Source: an uncultured Alloprevotella sp. | GTDB lineage: Bacteria; Bacteroidota; Bacteroidia; Bacteroidales; Bacteroidaceae | Direction: 5' to 3' | Assembly: GCA_944322325.1 (NCBI GenBank) | Contig: CALUOQ010000003.1 | Location: 124,001 to 188,000, forward strand | Length of the DNA stretch: 64,000 bases | Part shown: positions 1 to 9,460 of the stretch, piece by piece | Position numbering within the stretch: position 1 is the first letter of the stretch | Layout: every line of letters begins with the position of its first letter | The notes under the pieces: generated by a model | The model's input: the letters and a program-made list of their open reading frames with translations, nothing else | Told to the model about the DNA's origin: nothing | The model's database searches: none | Position numbers and translations under genes: made by a program

Positions 1-2
1 AG

Positions 3-191
3 ATAGCCGGGGCTGACGGCCGCTTCGTCGAAGCGACGGGGCGCATCAACACCCGGAACCAGTTGGTCGTATCCTCGCGCGAGGTGAAGTCGCCCCTTTG
101 GGTACGCTACTGCTTCAGCGACGATGCCGTGGGCAACCTCTTCAACCGCGAGGGGCTGCCTGTGGCGCCGTTTCGTACAGACGACCTTTGA
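3..191 (+). CDS. Sialate O-acetylesterase, C-terminal end (partial)
   Basis: Only the last 62 codons are in the window; the reading frame begins at base 3 and stops with TGA at 189-191. The end of the protein reads VRYCFSDDAVGNLFNREGLP followed by VAPFRTDDL. This closely matches the conserved C-terminus of secreted SGNH-type sialate O-acetylesterases (the ending W/VRYAW..N...NLYN.EGLPA.PFRTD is typical). These enzymes remove O-acetyl groups from sialic acid so that sialidases can act on mucin glycans. The start, signal peptide and catalytic Ser lie outside the window. It points in the same direction as the sulfatase that follows 262 bases later. The family call rests only on this terminal motif. 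Confidence 0.75.
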   Translation: MAGADGRFVEATGRINTRNQLVVSSREVKSPLWVRYCFSDDAVGNLFNREGLPVAPFRTDDL

Positions 192-377
192 CGCATTTCG
201 CGTCTTTCGTCGAGGTGGAAGCCTGTTTCGGCGGCTGGCAGGGAGATGTCTGGCCACTCGAGGCCTGAGCCGCGTTTCGGTGAGTTTCCGGTTGTTTGTA
301 GCCCTTCCCGCAGCCTGTTACACGGCGTTGGTCGTACGAAACTGCCGGTTTTGTTCGCTTTTCCCGGATTTAATCTG

Positions 378-385
378 TAATTTTG
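378..385 (+). promoter_or_regulatory. Candidate promoter -7 box (TAATTTTG) for the first sulfatase
   Basis: The octamer fits the Bacteroidota consensus TAnnTTTG and lies 68 bases before the start codon at 454. A TTTG at 350-353 could be the -33 element, but the 24-base gap is longer than the usual 19-21. The rest of 192-453 shows no gene and no clear terminator for the preceding esterase. Confidence 0.4.
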
Positions 386-453
386 GCTGCGTAACCGTGC
401 GGTGAGCGTGCGGTGTTTCAGCATTTCTATTTATTCTAAGCATTCAGACTGTA

Positions 454-2010
454 ATGAAGAAAAGAACAAAAGTGGCATCTTTACTTCTTGCCGCACCCTT
501 GGCGGCGATGGCCGGCGTGGGCGACCGCCCGAACGTCATTCTCCTCGTGGCCGACGATTTGGGCTACGGCGACCTTTCCTGCTACGGTGCGACGAGTGTG
601 AGCACGCCCCATGTGGACCGCCTGGCGGCCAGCGGTGTCCGCTTCACCGACGCCCATGCCGTGGCCTCCACGAGTACGCCTTCGCGCTATTCCCTCCTGA
701 CGGGTGAGTACGCTTGGCGCCGCGAGGGTACCGACGTGGCGGCCGGAAACGCCGGCATGATTGTCCGTCCCGAGATGTACACCCTGGCCGACATGTTTCG
801 CGATAACGGTTACGCCACCGCTGCCATCGGCAAGTGGCACTTGGGTCTTGGCGAGAAGACCGGTCAGCAGGACTGGAACGCACCGCTCTCCATGGCTCCG
901 GCCGATATCGGCTTCGACTATTCTTACATCATGGCCGCCACGGGCGACCGCGTGCCCTGCGTATTCATCGAGAACGGGTGCGTAGCCAACTACGACCCTT
1001 CGGCCCCCATCGAGGTCAGCTACCGCCAGAATTTCCCTGGCGAGCCTACGGGTAAGGCCAATCCGGAATTGCTTTTCAACCTGAAGCCCTCGCCGGGACA
1101 GGGGCATGACCAGAGCATCGTCAACGGCATTTCGCGCATTGGTTACATGAAAGGCGGCGGCCGCGCCCTTTGGAAGGACGAAAACATCGCAGACTCCCTC
1201 GTCAGCCACGCCGTCGACTTCATCAAAGCCAATAAGGACAACCCCTTCTTCATGTACCTTTGCACGAACGACGTCCACGTGCCCCGCTTCCCCCACGAGC
1301 GATTCCGTGGCAAGAGCTCGATGGGCCTGCGCGGCGATGCCATCCTACAGTTCGACTGGACGGTGGGCCAAGTTATGGAGGCACTCGAGAAAGCCGGCCT
1401 GACCGAAAACACACTCATCATCCTGACGAGTGACAACGGCCCCGTGCTCGACGACGGATACATGGACAAGGCCGTCGAGCTGGCTGGCGACCACAAACCC
1501 GGCGGCCCGTTCCGTGGTGGAAAGTACAGCACCTTTGAGGCCGGCACGACCGTGCCCTTCATTGTCAGCTGGCCGGGACGCGTGGCCAAAGGCAAGGTGT
1601 CCGAAGCCTTGGTGTCGCACATTGACGACGTGTCGTCGCTCGCCGCCCTCATAGGAGCCCGTCTGCCCAAGGGAGCCGCTCCCGACAGCCGCAACCACTT
1701 GGCCACATGGCTGGGCCAGAGCGACGAGTCGCGTCCTTGGGTAGTCGAGATGTCCAACGACCGCACCCTCTCCTTGCGCGAGGGAAAGTGGAAGTACATC
1801 ACGCCCAGCAACAGCTACAAGGTGGCTTGGGGGACCGGCATTGAGACCGGTTACCAGCGTATGCCCCAACTCTACGATCTTGATGCTGAAATCGACGAGC
1901 GTACCAACTTGGCCGAGCAAAATCCCGCTCAGGTCTACCGTATGCAGGACATACTCAAGCAAGTCCGTCTGAATCCCAACTACGGGAAAACTTCGAACGA
2001 CAAGAAATAA
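454..2010 (+). CDS. Secreted sulfatase (family S1, serine type)
   Basis: 518 residues. The N-terminus MKKRTKVASLLLAAPLAAMA looks like a signal peptide, so the enzyme should act in the periplasm or at the surface. The alkaline-phosphatase-fold start is clear: RPNVILLVADDLGYGDLSCY carries the metal-binding Asp pair. The sulfatase signature is S-T-P-S-R at residues 74-78 followed by LLTG at 81-84. Ser74 would be oxidised to formylglycine by an anaerobic sulfatase-maturating enzyme; none is encoded in the window. Further metal and substrate residues appear in GKWHLG and TSDNGP. The family hydrolyses sulfate esters on glycans; the sugar specificity cannot be read from sequence alone. It follows a sialate esterase gene in the same direction, suggesting a mucin-type target, which is inference. 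Confidence 0.9.
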   Translation: MKKRTKVASLLLAAPLAAMAGVGDRPNVILLVADDLGYGDLSCYGATSVSTPHVDRLAASGVRFTDAHAVASTSTPSRYSLLTGEYAWRREGTDVAAGNAGMIVRPEMYTLADMFRDNGYATAAIGKWHLGLGEKTGQQDWNAPLSMAPADIGFDYSYIMAATGDRVPCVFIENGCVANYDPSAPIEVSYRQNFPGEPTGKANPELLFNLKPSPGQGHDQSIVNGISRIGYMKGGGRALWKDENIADSLVSHAVDFIKANKDNPFFMYLCTNDVHVPRFPHERFRGKSSMGLRGDAILQFDWTVGQVMEALEKAGLTENTLIILTSDNGPVLDDGYMDKAVELAGDHKPGGPFRGGKYSTFEAGTTVPFIVSWPGRVAKGKVSEALVSHIDDVSSLAALIGARLPKGAAPDSRNHLATWLGQSDESRPWVVEMSNDRTLSLREGKWKYITPSNSYKVAWGTGIETGYQRMPQLYDLDAEIDERTNLAEQNPAQVYRMQDILKQVRLNPNYGKTSNDKK

Positions 2011-2180
2011 GCACTCCGCCAGTCGTGACGTCACAACAATGGGTCGGTTCCGCCATGGGGTGGTGCCGGCCCGTTGATGTGAACGGCCGGTCTCCGTAAA
2101 TCTCGTGCAGTGCAATCGTTTGTTTCTCTGGTGGTTAACGATAGGCGTGCTTCTACGCGCAGTCTACGCTCATTATACGG

Positions 2181-2219
2181 CGAAAGCCGATGCGGACGGG
2201 AGGGTCGCACCGGCTTTCG
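2181..2219. terminator. Hairpin between convergent sulfatase and asnS
   Basis: A 9-base-pair perfect stem (2181-2189 with 2211-2219) extends inward, after one mismatch, by four more pairs (2191-2194 with 2206-2209). It sits in the 226-base gap between two convergent genes and probably ends transcription from both sides. No long T-run follows it. Nothing else was recognised in 2011-2236. Confidence 0.6.
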
Positions 2220-2236
2220 GCTTATGAGGGGAGAGT

Positions 2237-3640
2237 TTAGAACTCTGCGGATTTCGGCGTGCGGGGGAAAGGGATTACGTCGCGGATGTTCTGCATACCG
2301 GTGACGAAGAGGATGAGGCGCTCGAAGCCGAGGCCGAAACCGGCATGGGGACAGGTGCCGAAGCGTCGCGTGTCGAGATACCACCACATATCCTTCATGG
2401 GGATGTGGAGCTCTTCGATACGGGTCATGAGCTTGTCGTAGTTTTCCTCGCGCTCCGAACCGCCGATGATTTCGCCGATTTGGGGGAAGAGCACGTCCAT
2501 GGCACGCACCGTCTTGCCGTCGTCGTTCATCTTCATGTAGAAGGCCTTGATTTCCTTGGGGTAGTCCGTGAGGATGACGGGGCGCTTGAAGTGTTCCTCG
2601 ACGAGATAGCGCTCGTGCTCGCTGGCCAGGTCGGCTCCCCAGTAGATGGGGAATTCGAATTTCCGCCCGCCCTTGACGGCTTCCTCGAGGATGCGTATGC
2701 CTTCGGTGTACGTCAGGCGCACGAAGTCGTGCTCGACGACGAAGTGGAGGCGTTCGAGCAACGAGTGGTCCACCATCTTGTTGAGGAAGGCGAGGTCGTC
2801 CTGACAGTTGTCGAGGGCCCACTGTACGCAGTACTTGATGAAGTCCTCGGCGAGGTCCATGTTGTCGGTGATGTCGTTGAAGGCGACTTCGGGCTCAATC
2901 ATCCAGAACTCGGCAAGGTGGCGCGGCGTGTTCGAGTTTTCGGCACGGAAAGTGGGGCCGAAGGTGTAGATGGCGCCGAGGGCCGTCGCGCCGAGCTCGC
3001 CTTCGAGCTGGCCGCTCACGGTGAGCGAGGTCTGTTTGCCAAAGAAGTCGTCGCTGTAGTCTATCTTGCCGTCGTCGGTCTTGCGGAGGTCGTAGAGGTT
3101 CTTCGTGGTGACCTGGAACATCTGGCCGGCGCCTTCGCAGTCGCTGGCGGTGATGATGGGGGTGTGGAAGTAGAAGAAACCGTGCTCGTGGAAGTACTTG
3201 TGGATGGCAATGGCCATGTTGTGGCGGATGCGGAATACGGCGCCGAACGTATTGGTGCGCAGGCGCATGTGGGCATTCTGGCGCATGAACTCGAAGGTCT
3301 GCCCCTTCTTTTGCATGGGAAAGTCGGCGCCACAGGTGCCGAGAACTTCTATTTCGGTGGCCTGTATTTCGCTGGCCTGTCCGGCTCCTGGACTCTTGAC
3401 GAGCTCGCCGTTAACACTGAGGCAGGCGCCGGTGGTGATTTGCTTGAGGGTTTCTTCGTCGAAGCGCTCGACGTCGGCCACGATTTGTACGTTCTGTATG
3501 GTCGACCCGTCGTTCAGGGCGATGAAGTTTACGGATTTGCTGCCGCGGCGGGTGCGCACCCAGCCTTTCACGTTGACGGTGGCGCCGTAGTCGGTGCGCC
3601 GTAGCACGTCGATAACTTTTGTTCTTTTTATGGCTTGCAT
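2237..3640 (-). CDS. asnS: Asparaginyl-tRNA synthetase
   Basis: 467 residues, the usual length. The N-terminal OB-fold anticodon-binding domain includes [20 protein letters not shown], which is typical of Bacteroidota AsnRS. The class II catalytic core follows: motif 2 around [20 protein letters not shown] and motif 3 GFGLGFERL near the C-terminus. The AEFWMIEPE context fits AsnRS. The enzyme charges tRNA-Asn with asparagine in the cytoplasm. It is the last gene of a minus-strand run purB / pseudouridine synthase / asnS, with 36 bases between it and the preceding gene. A run of these three genes is, as far as I know, common in Bacteroides relatives. Confidence 0.95.
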   Translation of the reverse strand: MQAIKRTKVIDVLRRTDYGATVNVKGWVRTRRGSKSVNFIALNDGSTIQNVQIVADVERFDEETLKQITTGACLSVNGELVKSPGAGQASEIQATEIEVLGTCGADFPMQKKGQTFEFMRQNAHMRLRTNTFGAVFRIRHNMAIAIHKYFHEHGFFYFHTPIITASDCEGAGQMFQVTTKNLYDLRKTDDGKIDYSDDFFGKQTSLTVSGQLEGELGATALGAIYTFGPTFRAENSNTPRHLAEFWMIEPEVAFNDITDNMDLAEDFIKYCVQWALDNCQDDLAFLNKMVDHSLLERLHFVVEHDFVRLTYTEGIRILEEAVKGGRKFEFPIYWGADLASEHERYLVEEHFKRPVILTDYPKEIKAFYMKMNDDGKTVRAMDVLFPQIGEIIGGSEREENYDKLMTRIEELHIPMKDMWWYLDTRRFGTCPHAGFGLGFERLILFVTGMQNIRDVIPFPRTPKSAEF

Positions 3641-3676
3641 AAAGTGTGGCGTTAGTGTGATGTTTCTTTTGTCGGA

Positions 3677-4996
3677 TTATTCGAAGGCGCCCATGCGGAG
3701 CATGTTGACCTCTTTTTCGGTGAGGTAGCGCCAGTCGCCGCGGCGTACGTTCTTCTTGGTCAGTCCGGCGAAGTAGACACGGTCGAGCTTGACGACGTGG
3801 TAGCCGAGGGTCTCGAAAATACGGCGTACGATGCGGTTGCGGCCGGAGTGGATTTCGATGCCCACCTGCTTTTTGTCCGTCGGGCTGGCGTAGTCGATGG
3901 CGTCAGCGCGGATGTCACCGTCTTCGAGGTGTATGCCCTCGGCGATTTGGTGCAGGTCGGCGGCTGTGACGTTCTTGTCGCACGTCACGTGGTAGATTTT
4001 CTTTTTCAGGTACTTGGGGTGAGTCAGTTTCGAGGCCAAGTCGCCGTCGTTGGTGAGGAGCAGCACACCTGTCGTGTTGCGGTCGAGGCGTCCGACGGGG
4101 TAGATGCGCTCGCGTCCGGCACCGCCCACGAGGTCCATGACCGTCTTGCGGTTTTCGGGGTCTTCGCTGGTGGTCACGTAGCCTTTGGGTTTGTTGAGCA
4201 GTACGTAGACTTTCTTCTCGATGCGTACGGGCTTGTCGTGGAACATGACTTCGTCGCTGCGCAGCACTTTTGTGCCCAGTTCGGTGACGGTCACGCCGTT
4301 GACGGTGACCAGTCCGGCTTCGATGAACTTGTCGGCGTCGCGCCGCGAGCATACTCCGGCGTTGGCCAGATACTTGTTCAGGCGGATGGGCTCGTTGGGG
4401 TCGTAGTGCTCTTGGCGGTATTCGATTTGCTTCTTCAGGCTGTATTTGGCGTGAGGGTTGTATCCCGGGCGGTTGTTACCGGCCGGGCGCTTGTATCCGC
4501 CGGGCTGTGCGGCCGGGCGGGGGCGCTGTGTGGCGGGGCGGCCGTATCCGGCGCCGGCGGGGCGGTAACCCTCGGCGGGGCGGCCTTCCTGCTCATACTG
4601 CGGGCGGTAGGGGCGGCGCGGGCCGGCGGTGGCGCCTTGTGCGGGACGGGGGCGGTAACCGGCGCTGTGCTCGTCGTAGTCTGAGTCGTAGCTGCCGTAT
4701 CGTGTGCGGGGCTGGTCGTAGGGATTGTCGCGGTAGTCTGTCCGCTGGCGGTAGGGGCGTTGGCCCTGTCCGCCGTAGTTGCCGCGCTGGGGAGTGGTGT
4801 TGCGCGTGAAGTTGCTGCTGCTCGTCACGCGCGAGCTGCTGTTGAAGCGCGGACGTTTGGCCCGCGGGCGGCTCTCGTTGTTCTGAGGGGCGTCGTTGCC
4901 GGTGTTTCGTTCGTGTTGGGGTTGCCCGTAGCCTTCGCGGCTTTCGTCGTGGGCATTGCGGCTTTGCGCGTCGTTGTCGAAATAGTTTTCGTTCAT
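3677..4996 (-). CDS. RsuA/RluB-family pseudouridine synthase with long disordered N-terminus
   Basis: 439 residues. The C-terminal ~240 residues are a standard enzyme: an S4 RNA-binding domain (about 203-245, beginning IRLNKYLANAGVCSRRDADK) followed by the catalytic domain with GRLDRNTTG at 302-310, in which Asp305 is the catalytic aspartate. The family isomerises uridine in 23S or 16S rRNA; RluB (23S U2605) is the nearest well-known type, but the target is not proven. The first ~200 residues are of low complexity, rich in Arg, Gly, Tyr, Pro, Asn and Gln (for example GYRPAGAGYGRPATQRPRPA) with no predicted fold. This tail resembles RGG-type RNA-binding regions. It lies between purB and asnS on the same strand, 65 bases after purB. 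Confidence 0.88.
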   Translation of the reverse strand: MNENYFDNDAQSRNAHDESREGYGQPQHERNTGNDAPQNNESRPRAKRPRFNSSSRVTSSSNFTRNTTPQRGNYGGQGQRPYRQRTDYRDNPYDQPRTRYGSYDSDYDEHSAGYRPRPAQGATAGPRRPYRPQYEQEGRPAEGYRPAGAGYGRPATQRPRPAAQPGGYKRPAGNNRPGYNPHAKYSLKKQIEYRQEHYDPNEPIRLNKYLANAGVCSRRDADKFIEAGLVTVNGVTVTELGTKVLRSDEVMFHDKPVRIEKKVYVLLNKPKGYVTTSEDPENRKTVMDLVGGAGRERIYPVGRLDRNTTGVLLLTNDGDLASKLTHPKYLKKKIYHVTCDKNVTAADLHQIAEGIHLEDGDIRADAIDYASPTDKKQVGIEIHSGRNRIVRRIFETLGYHVVKLDRVYFAGLTKKNVRRGDWRYLTEKEVNMLRMGAFE

Positions 4997-5061
4997 GGTG
5001 AATGGTATGAAGTGATAAATGCGGGTAGCCTCTCGGCTATCGGGAATATCTGTATGCGGGC

Positions 5062-6408
5062 TTAGATGCCGGTGTAGTTGTGCGGCGTGATGGCGCGCAG
5101 TTCGGCCTTGACGGCGTCGCTTACTTCGAGGGTGTCGATGAAGTGGCTGATGCTTTCGCGTGTGATGGCTTCATTGGTGCGGGTGAGGGCTTTCAGGGCC
5201 TCGTAGGGATGGGGGTAAGCCTCGCGGCGCAGTATGGTCTGTATGGCCTCGGCCACCACGGCCCAGCAGTTGTCGAGGTCGGCGTCGATGCTTTCCTTGT
5301 GGAGCAGGAGCTTGCGCAGGCCTTTGAGGGTGCTCTGGAAGGCGATGACGGCATGGCCCATGGGTACGCCGATGTTGCGGATGACGGTCGAGTCGGTCAG
5401 GTCGCGTTGCAGGCGCGAGATGGGCAGCTTCGTGCTCAGGTGCGTCAGCACGGCGTTGGCTACGCCGAGGTTGCCTTCCGAGTTCTCGAAATCGATGGGG
5501 TTCACCTTGTGGGGCATGGCGCTAGAACCGACCTCGCCGGCCTTGATGCGTTGCTTGAAGTACTCCATCGAGACGTACTGCCAGAAGTCGCGGTCGAGGT
5601 CGACGACGACGGTGTGGATGCGCCGCATGGCGTCGAACACGGCGGCGAGGCAGTCGTAGTTGCTGATTTGCGTGGTGAACTGCTCACGCTCGAGGCCCAG
5701 CTTCTCCGCCACGAAGCGGTCGGCAAAGGCTTTCCAGTCGTAGTCGGGGTAGGCCACGTGGTGGGCGTTGAAGTTGCCCGTGGCGCCGCCGAACTTGGCC
5801 GTGAGGGGGCAGGCCTTGAGCAGGTCGCGCTGGCGCTCCAGACGGTATGCGAATACGCGCACTTCCTTGCCCAGCCGCGTGGGCGAGGCGGGCTGGCCGT
5901 GCGTCTTGGCCAGCATCGGTATGTCCTTCCACTCCTCGGCGTAGGCGTTGAGCTGGTCGATGAGCTCCTGAAGCAGGGGCAGGTAAACGGCCGTCAGGGC
6001 GTCCTTGAGCATGAGGGGGAACGACGTGTTGTTGATGTCCTGCGAGGTGAGTCCGAAGTGGATGAACTCCTTGAAGGCGTCGAGGCCGCCGATGGCGTCG
6101 AACTGCTCCTTGATGAAGTATTCGATGGCCTTGACGTCGTGGTTGGTCACCTTCTCGATGTCCTTCACCCGCGCGGCGTCGGCTTCGGAAAACTCCGTGT
6201 AGATGCGCCGCAGGGTGGGGAAGAGCGAGTGGTCGAATGCGGCGAGCTGCGGCAGGGGCAGTTCGCACAGCGTGATGAAGTACTCAATCTCCACGCGGGT
6301 GCGGTACTTCATCAGGGCGTATTCGGAAAAGTAAGGGGCGAGGGGCTCGGTTTTGCCCCGGTATCGGCCGTCGATGGGCGAGACGGCGGTAAGTATGTCT
6401 AATTCCAT
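5062..6408 (-). CDS. purB: Adenylosuccinate lyase
   Basis: 448 residues from the ATG at 6408. The frame stays open ten codons further upstream to an ATG at 6438, but that lies inside the promoter box at 6436-6443, and family members begin MEL..LTA.SPIDGRYRGKT, so the inner start is chosen. The fumarase/aspartase-superfamily signature GSSAMPHKVNP is present and carries the catalytic flexible loop. The enzyme cleaves SAICAR and adenylosuccinate with release of fumarate, the eighth step of IMP synthesis and the last step to AMP. It appears to be the first gene of the run purB / pseudouridine synthase / asnS. Confidence 0.95.
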   Translation of the reverse strand: MELDILTAVSPIDGRYRGKTEPLAPYFSEYALMKYRTRVEIEYFITLCELPLPQLAAFDHSLFPTLRRIYTEFSEADAARVKDIEKVTNHDVKAIEYFIKEQFDAIGGLDAFKEFIHFGLTSQDINNTSFPLMLKDALTAVYLPLLQELIDQLNAYAEEWKDIPMLAKTHGQPASPTRLGKEVRVFAYRLERQRDLLKACPLTAKFGGATGNFNAHHVAYPDYDWKAFADRFVAEKLGLEREQFTTQISNYDCLAAVFDAMRRIHTVVVDLDRDFWQYVSMEYFKQRIKAGEVGSSAMPHKVNPIDFENSEGNLGVANAVLTHLSTKLPISRLQRDLTDSTVIRNIGVPMGHAVIAFQSTLKGLRKLLLHKESIDADLDNCWAVVAEAIQTILRREAYPHPYEALKALTRTNEAITRESISHFIDTLEVSDAVKAELRAITPHNYTGI

Positions 6409-6435
6409 CGTTGTCTGTACATAAAGTTGAGGCTG

Positions 6436-6467
6436 CAAAGATACGGATAAATGGCGAAAGCGTCAAA
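6436..6467 (-). promoter_or_regulatory. Promoter of purB (Bacteroidota -33/-7 type)
   Basis: On the minus strand a TATCTTTG box lies at 6443-6436 and a TTTG at 6467-6464, with 20 bases between them, the spacing expected for the primary sigma factor of Bacteroidota. The -7 box is 27 bases upstream of the purB start, giving a short leader. Confidence 0.7.
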
Positions 6468-6543
6468 GGGGGAACCTTGTAAATATATGCGCGCTGGCAG
6501 ACTTCGCAGTCGCCGGCGCGCGATAATGAATAAGCCGTCCGGC

Positions 6544-9159
6544 TCACCGGTAGAGCTGGGGACGGCCGTCGGGGGTGATACCCTCAATGCTGAGGTAGAC
6601 GTGGTCGCAACGGCTGTTGTTCCAGAACTCCACTGTGGCCTCGCCCTGGGCGTCGAGTCCGACGTTGGGATTCCAGTAGAGCGTGCGGCGGAAGTCGGTG
6701 GTCGGCGGCAGGATGTCGTAGTTCGTCATGCGGAAGGTGCTGGGCCGGTTGTACGCCTGGAAGTAGGTGCGCCGCTGCCCCTTGGCCTTGCGCCAGAAAG
6801 TGTAGTGGGGGTAGACGAACACGTGGATGGGGTGGCGGTGGTTCAGATCGCGCAGGTACATGAGGTCCACATACTCGTCGTCCAGCGTGACGTAGACTTC
6901 GCGTATCTCGTCGAGCGTCTTGGGAATTTTATTGTTAAGTTCGCTTTCATCAATGGCGATGAGGTCTTCCAGCTGTTTGTCGTTGACGCGGCGGTTGGGG
7001 AAGTCGTCGTGATTCCAGCCGTCAGTTACGCGCGGTTCGAGGATGGCGCTCAGTCCGTCAAGACCGACGTAGACGGCAACGGGCCGTCCCTTGGCGTACT
7101 CGGCGGCGATGGCCGGATTCTGGAGCAGCCACGTGCCGATGAAAGGCTGTTCTTCACCGTGATCGTAGTACTGCTCGGCGATGGCGTCCATGTCGTAGTG
7201 GATGTGGGAGTGCTGCGAGGCCACGCGGCGGCTCACCTCCCAGTCGCGTTTACCCTCGAAAGGCTTTTTCTCCCGGACGGTGGCCGTGCCCAGCCGGATG
7301 TCGCTTGGCTCGGTGGCAGCCGTCGCCGTAGGGGGAGCGTCCGGGCGGAAGTAGTCGCGCGGCTGGGGCAGGGGGAGCAGTTCCGTCTCGTAGTAGGAGT
7401 ACAGCTTCTTTTCGGGCGAGAAGAGGCGGTCCACCGTGGGGCGGAAGTTGATGCGTTTGCCGTCGCGCCGCGTGCTGAGCAGCAGGGCCCACTCGCCCTC
7501 GCAAGGCGGAAGGGCAAAAGCATAGTAGCCGGCCGAGTCGGTGACGGTGTGTCCCCTCATCGAGTATCCCTGCTGGTTGTATAAGGTGGCGCTGAGCTCG
7601 ACGTGGTCCACCTGCTTCGCGCGGGCGCGGGTGCGTTTCGTCGAAAAAATACCCCCGCCGTAAAGTTGGCGTGGCTCCACGCGACCGTAGAGGTAGAGGC
7701 TGTCCTCGACGGGTTGCCGTTTGACGAAGGGCGCGTTGCCCGACATCATGCGCCAGTCGTAGCGGCGCCAGCCTTGTACGCGCATCAGCAGGTCCGTGGC
7801 GCTGCGATGCGCGGCGTCGTCGGCCTCGAGGTAGTAGGCTGCGTCGCGCACGTAGCCTTGCAGTTCGGACGCCAGCAGCAGCCACGTCGCTGCGTTGGCC
7901 TGGTGGCCGGTAGGCGTGGCGTCGGCGTCCATCACCGAGAGCGACAGAGTGGTGCCCGGCTGTCCCCGCAGCGTGAGCTGCATTTTTCGGTACGGAGCGA
8001 TGAGGTTGTCGGCGAAGCGGGCCTCCACGGGCAGGGCTCCGCCCGCCTGGGGTGGCGCGATGAAGAAGAGGCGCTCGGCCCAGATGCGCCCGCGTTCGTC
8101 GAAGAGGGTCAGCTGGTGGACGCCGGGCGGTAGGTCGGCCCGCTCGAAGAGGCGCACGGCGGGTTCGGCCCCGGTCCTCACCGTGTCGAAGGCCAGCACG
8201 TTGCCGCCGTGCATCAGGCTCAGGCCCAGCAGCCGGCCCTGCAACGAGGGCGAAGCGGCCACCTCGACGGGGATGGTGCGCGGGGCTGTGGCGCCGACGG
8301 TCAGGACGCAGCCCGTGTCCTCGGCCGTGGGTAGGGGAAAGGTGTACATCTGTCCGTGCATCGGGACGCACAGCCGCAGGCGGGCCGTGTCGGGCGTGCA
8401 GACCAGCAGGCCGCGCCCCTCGCGCACGGTGGGCAGGTAGCTGATGGTGTCGCCGCGGCTGTCGACAAGGCGGGCCGTCACGTCGGGGGCGGCGGTGTCC
8501 TTACAGGCCACTTGGAAAGCCACTGTGCTCTGCAGCCCGCGCACCAAGTGGCCGCCCTCGGGGTAGAACGTCACCTCGGGGGGCGGGTCCTTGCGCCAGG
8601 AGCGCCGCTCGCGCCGTGTCAGGCTGTCGGGCATGTAGTAGGTCTGGCGGCGGAAGTCGTCGAACGTGCGGTTGATTTTCATTTCGCCGTAGGCGCCCTC
8701 CTCCGTGGGGCGTTGGAACACGGGCACGACGCGCGAGTAGATGCCCGCGGCGTCCCAGTTGGTCATGTAGCGAGTGTAGGCGCGTATCTCGTAGAACCCG
8801 TCGCTCAGCGACTTGCGCATCTTCAGGTTACCGTAGGCCTGTCCGCCCTCAATGGGGCGTTTCTGGAGTTCGAGCACGTTGCCGAAAGGGTCGACCAGCT
8901 CCACGTAGAGCACGCGGCTCAGGTTGCTGAGCCGGCCGGAGTCGGTGCGCACCACGTAGGCTTTCCACCAGATGGAGTCGCCCATGAAGTAGCCCGTATT
9001 GTCGAGGTGCAGGTACACCTTCTCCTGCGGGAAAACGCGGTTGAACGTCTCGACGTTGCGGATGTAGCGCATGAGGCGCGTCAGGGCAGCGTCGGGCGCG
9101 GTGTCGGCCCACATCGTGAGGCCGACGAGCGAAACGAGGAAGAACAGTAGCCGTTTCAT
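6544..9159 (-). CDS. Large envelope protein with MG2-like and carboxypeptidase-regulatory-like domains
   Basis: 871 residues with a signal peptide (MKRLLFFLVSLVGLTMWADT). Residues about 40-170 include PQEKVYLHLDNTGYFMGDSI, WWKAYV and DGFYEIRAYTRYM, a pattern shared with the macroglobulin-type MG2 domain found at the start of many large Bacteroidota envelope proteins. Around 520-590 a beta-sandwich like the carboxypeptidase regulatory domain is likely (VELSATLYNQQG, TDSAGYYAFALP). The C-terminus (VGLDAQGEATVEFWNNSRCD) is typical of the same group, which often resembles TonB-receptor plug regions without a barrel. The function is unknown; export to the periplasm or outer membrane is inferred. 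It has its own promoter. An element with two hairpins lies between it and the upstream gene. Confidence 0.6.
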   Translation of the reverse strand: MKRLLFFLVSLVGLTMWADTAPDAALTRLMRYIRNVETFNRVFPQEKVYLHLDNTGYFMGDSIWWKAYVVRTDSGRLSNLSRVLYVELVDPFGNVLELQKRPIEGGQAYGNLKMRKSLSDGFYEIRAYTRYMTNWDAAGIYSRVVPVFQRPTEEGAYGEMKINRTFDDFRRQTYYMPDSLTRRERRSWRKDPPPEVTFYPEGGHLVRGLQSTVAFQVACKDTAAPDVTARLVDSRGDTISYLPTVREGRGLLVCTPDTARLRLCVPMHGQMYTFPLPTAEDTGCVLTVGATAPRTIPVEVAASPSLQGRLLGLSLMHGGNVLAFDTVRTGAEPAVRLFERADLPPGVHQLTLFDERGRIWAERLFFIAPPQAGGALPVEARFADNLIAPYRKMQLTLRGQPGTTLSLSVMDADATPTGHQANAATWLLLASELQGYVRDAAYYLEADDAAHRSATDLLMRVQGWRRYDWRMMSGNAPFVKRQPVEDSLYLYGRVEPRQLYGGGIFSTKRTRARAKQVDHVELSATLYNQQGYSMRGHTVTDSAGYYAFALPPCEGEWALLLSTRRDGKRINFRPTVDRLFSPEKKLYSYYETELLPLPQPRDYFRPDAPPTATAATEPSDIRLGTATVREKKPFEGKRDWEVSRRVASQHSHIHYDMDAIAEQYYDHGEEQPFIGTWLLQNPAIAAEYAKGRPVAVYVGLDGLSAILEPRVTDGWNHDDFPNRRVNDKQLEDLIAIDESELNNKIPKTLDEIREVYVTLDDEYVDLMYLRDLNHRHPIHVFVYPHYTFWRKAKGQRRTYFQAYNRPSTFRMTNYDILPPTTDFRRTLYWNPNVGLDAQGEATVEFWNNSRCDHVYLSIEGITPDGRPQLYR

Positions 9160-9261
9160 GGTTTGAGAAGGTTTTGAAAGATAAGACAGGCCGGCGGGCG
9201 CAGCGGTGTCGGGGCCGAAAAGGATGGCGTGGGCGTCGGGATGTCCGGTCGGCAGTTACTG

Positions 9262-9269
9262 CAAAGTTA
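9262..9269 (-). promoter_or_regulatory. Promoter -7 box (TAACTTTG) for the MG2-like gene
   Basis: Minus-strand TAACTTTG lies about 103 bases upstream of the start at 9159. A weak TTGG at about 9288-9291 on the minus strand may act as the -33 element. Confidence 0.55.
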
Positions 9270-9336
9270 CGCATCGCCGGCCGGATAACCAACGCCCGGC
9301 GGCATAATTTTTACCCTCCCCTAATTTACCCTTCAA

Positions 9337-9344
9337 TAACTTTG
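9337..9344 (+). promoter_or_regulatory. Orphan promoter -7 box (TAACTTTG) facing the hairpin element
   Basis: A perfect TAnnTTTG octamer on the plus strand has no plus-strand gene downstream: both neighbouring genes are on the minus strand. The only structure ahead of it is an 8-pair hairpin (9395-9414) and the double hairpin at 9471-9552. No -33 TTTG is visible at the right distance, so activity is uncertain. Confidence 0.35.
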
Positions 9345-9460
9345 CGGGTTCGTTCCGGTACGGTTCTGGAGGTGCAGGAAAGCCGTTCAGACAGCGTCCA
9401 CCGCGCGGCGGACGAGTGAAATGCAGTGTCTGGCAACGGCGTCCGCGGTGCGGGCGGAAA

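Noticed and set aside
2345-3604. 419-codon plus-strand frame opposite asnS
   Set aside because: Shadow of asnS; composition dominated by Val, Glu, Gly, His and Asp without any motif.
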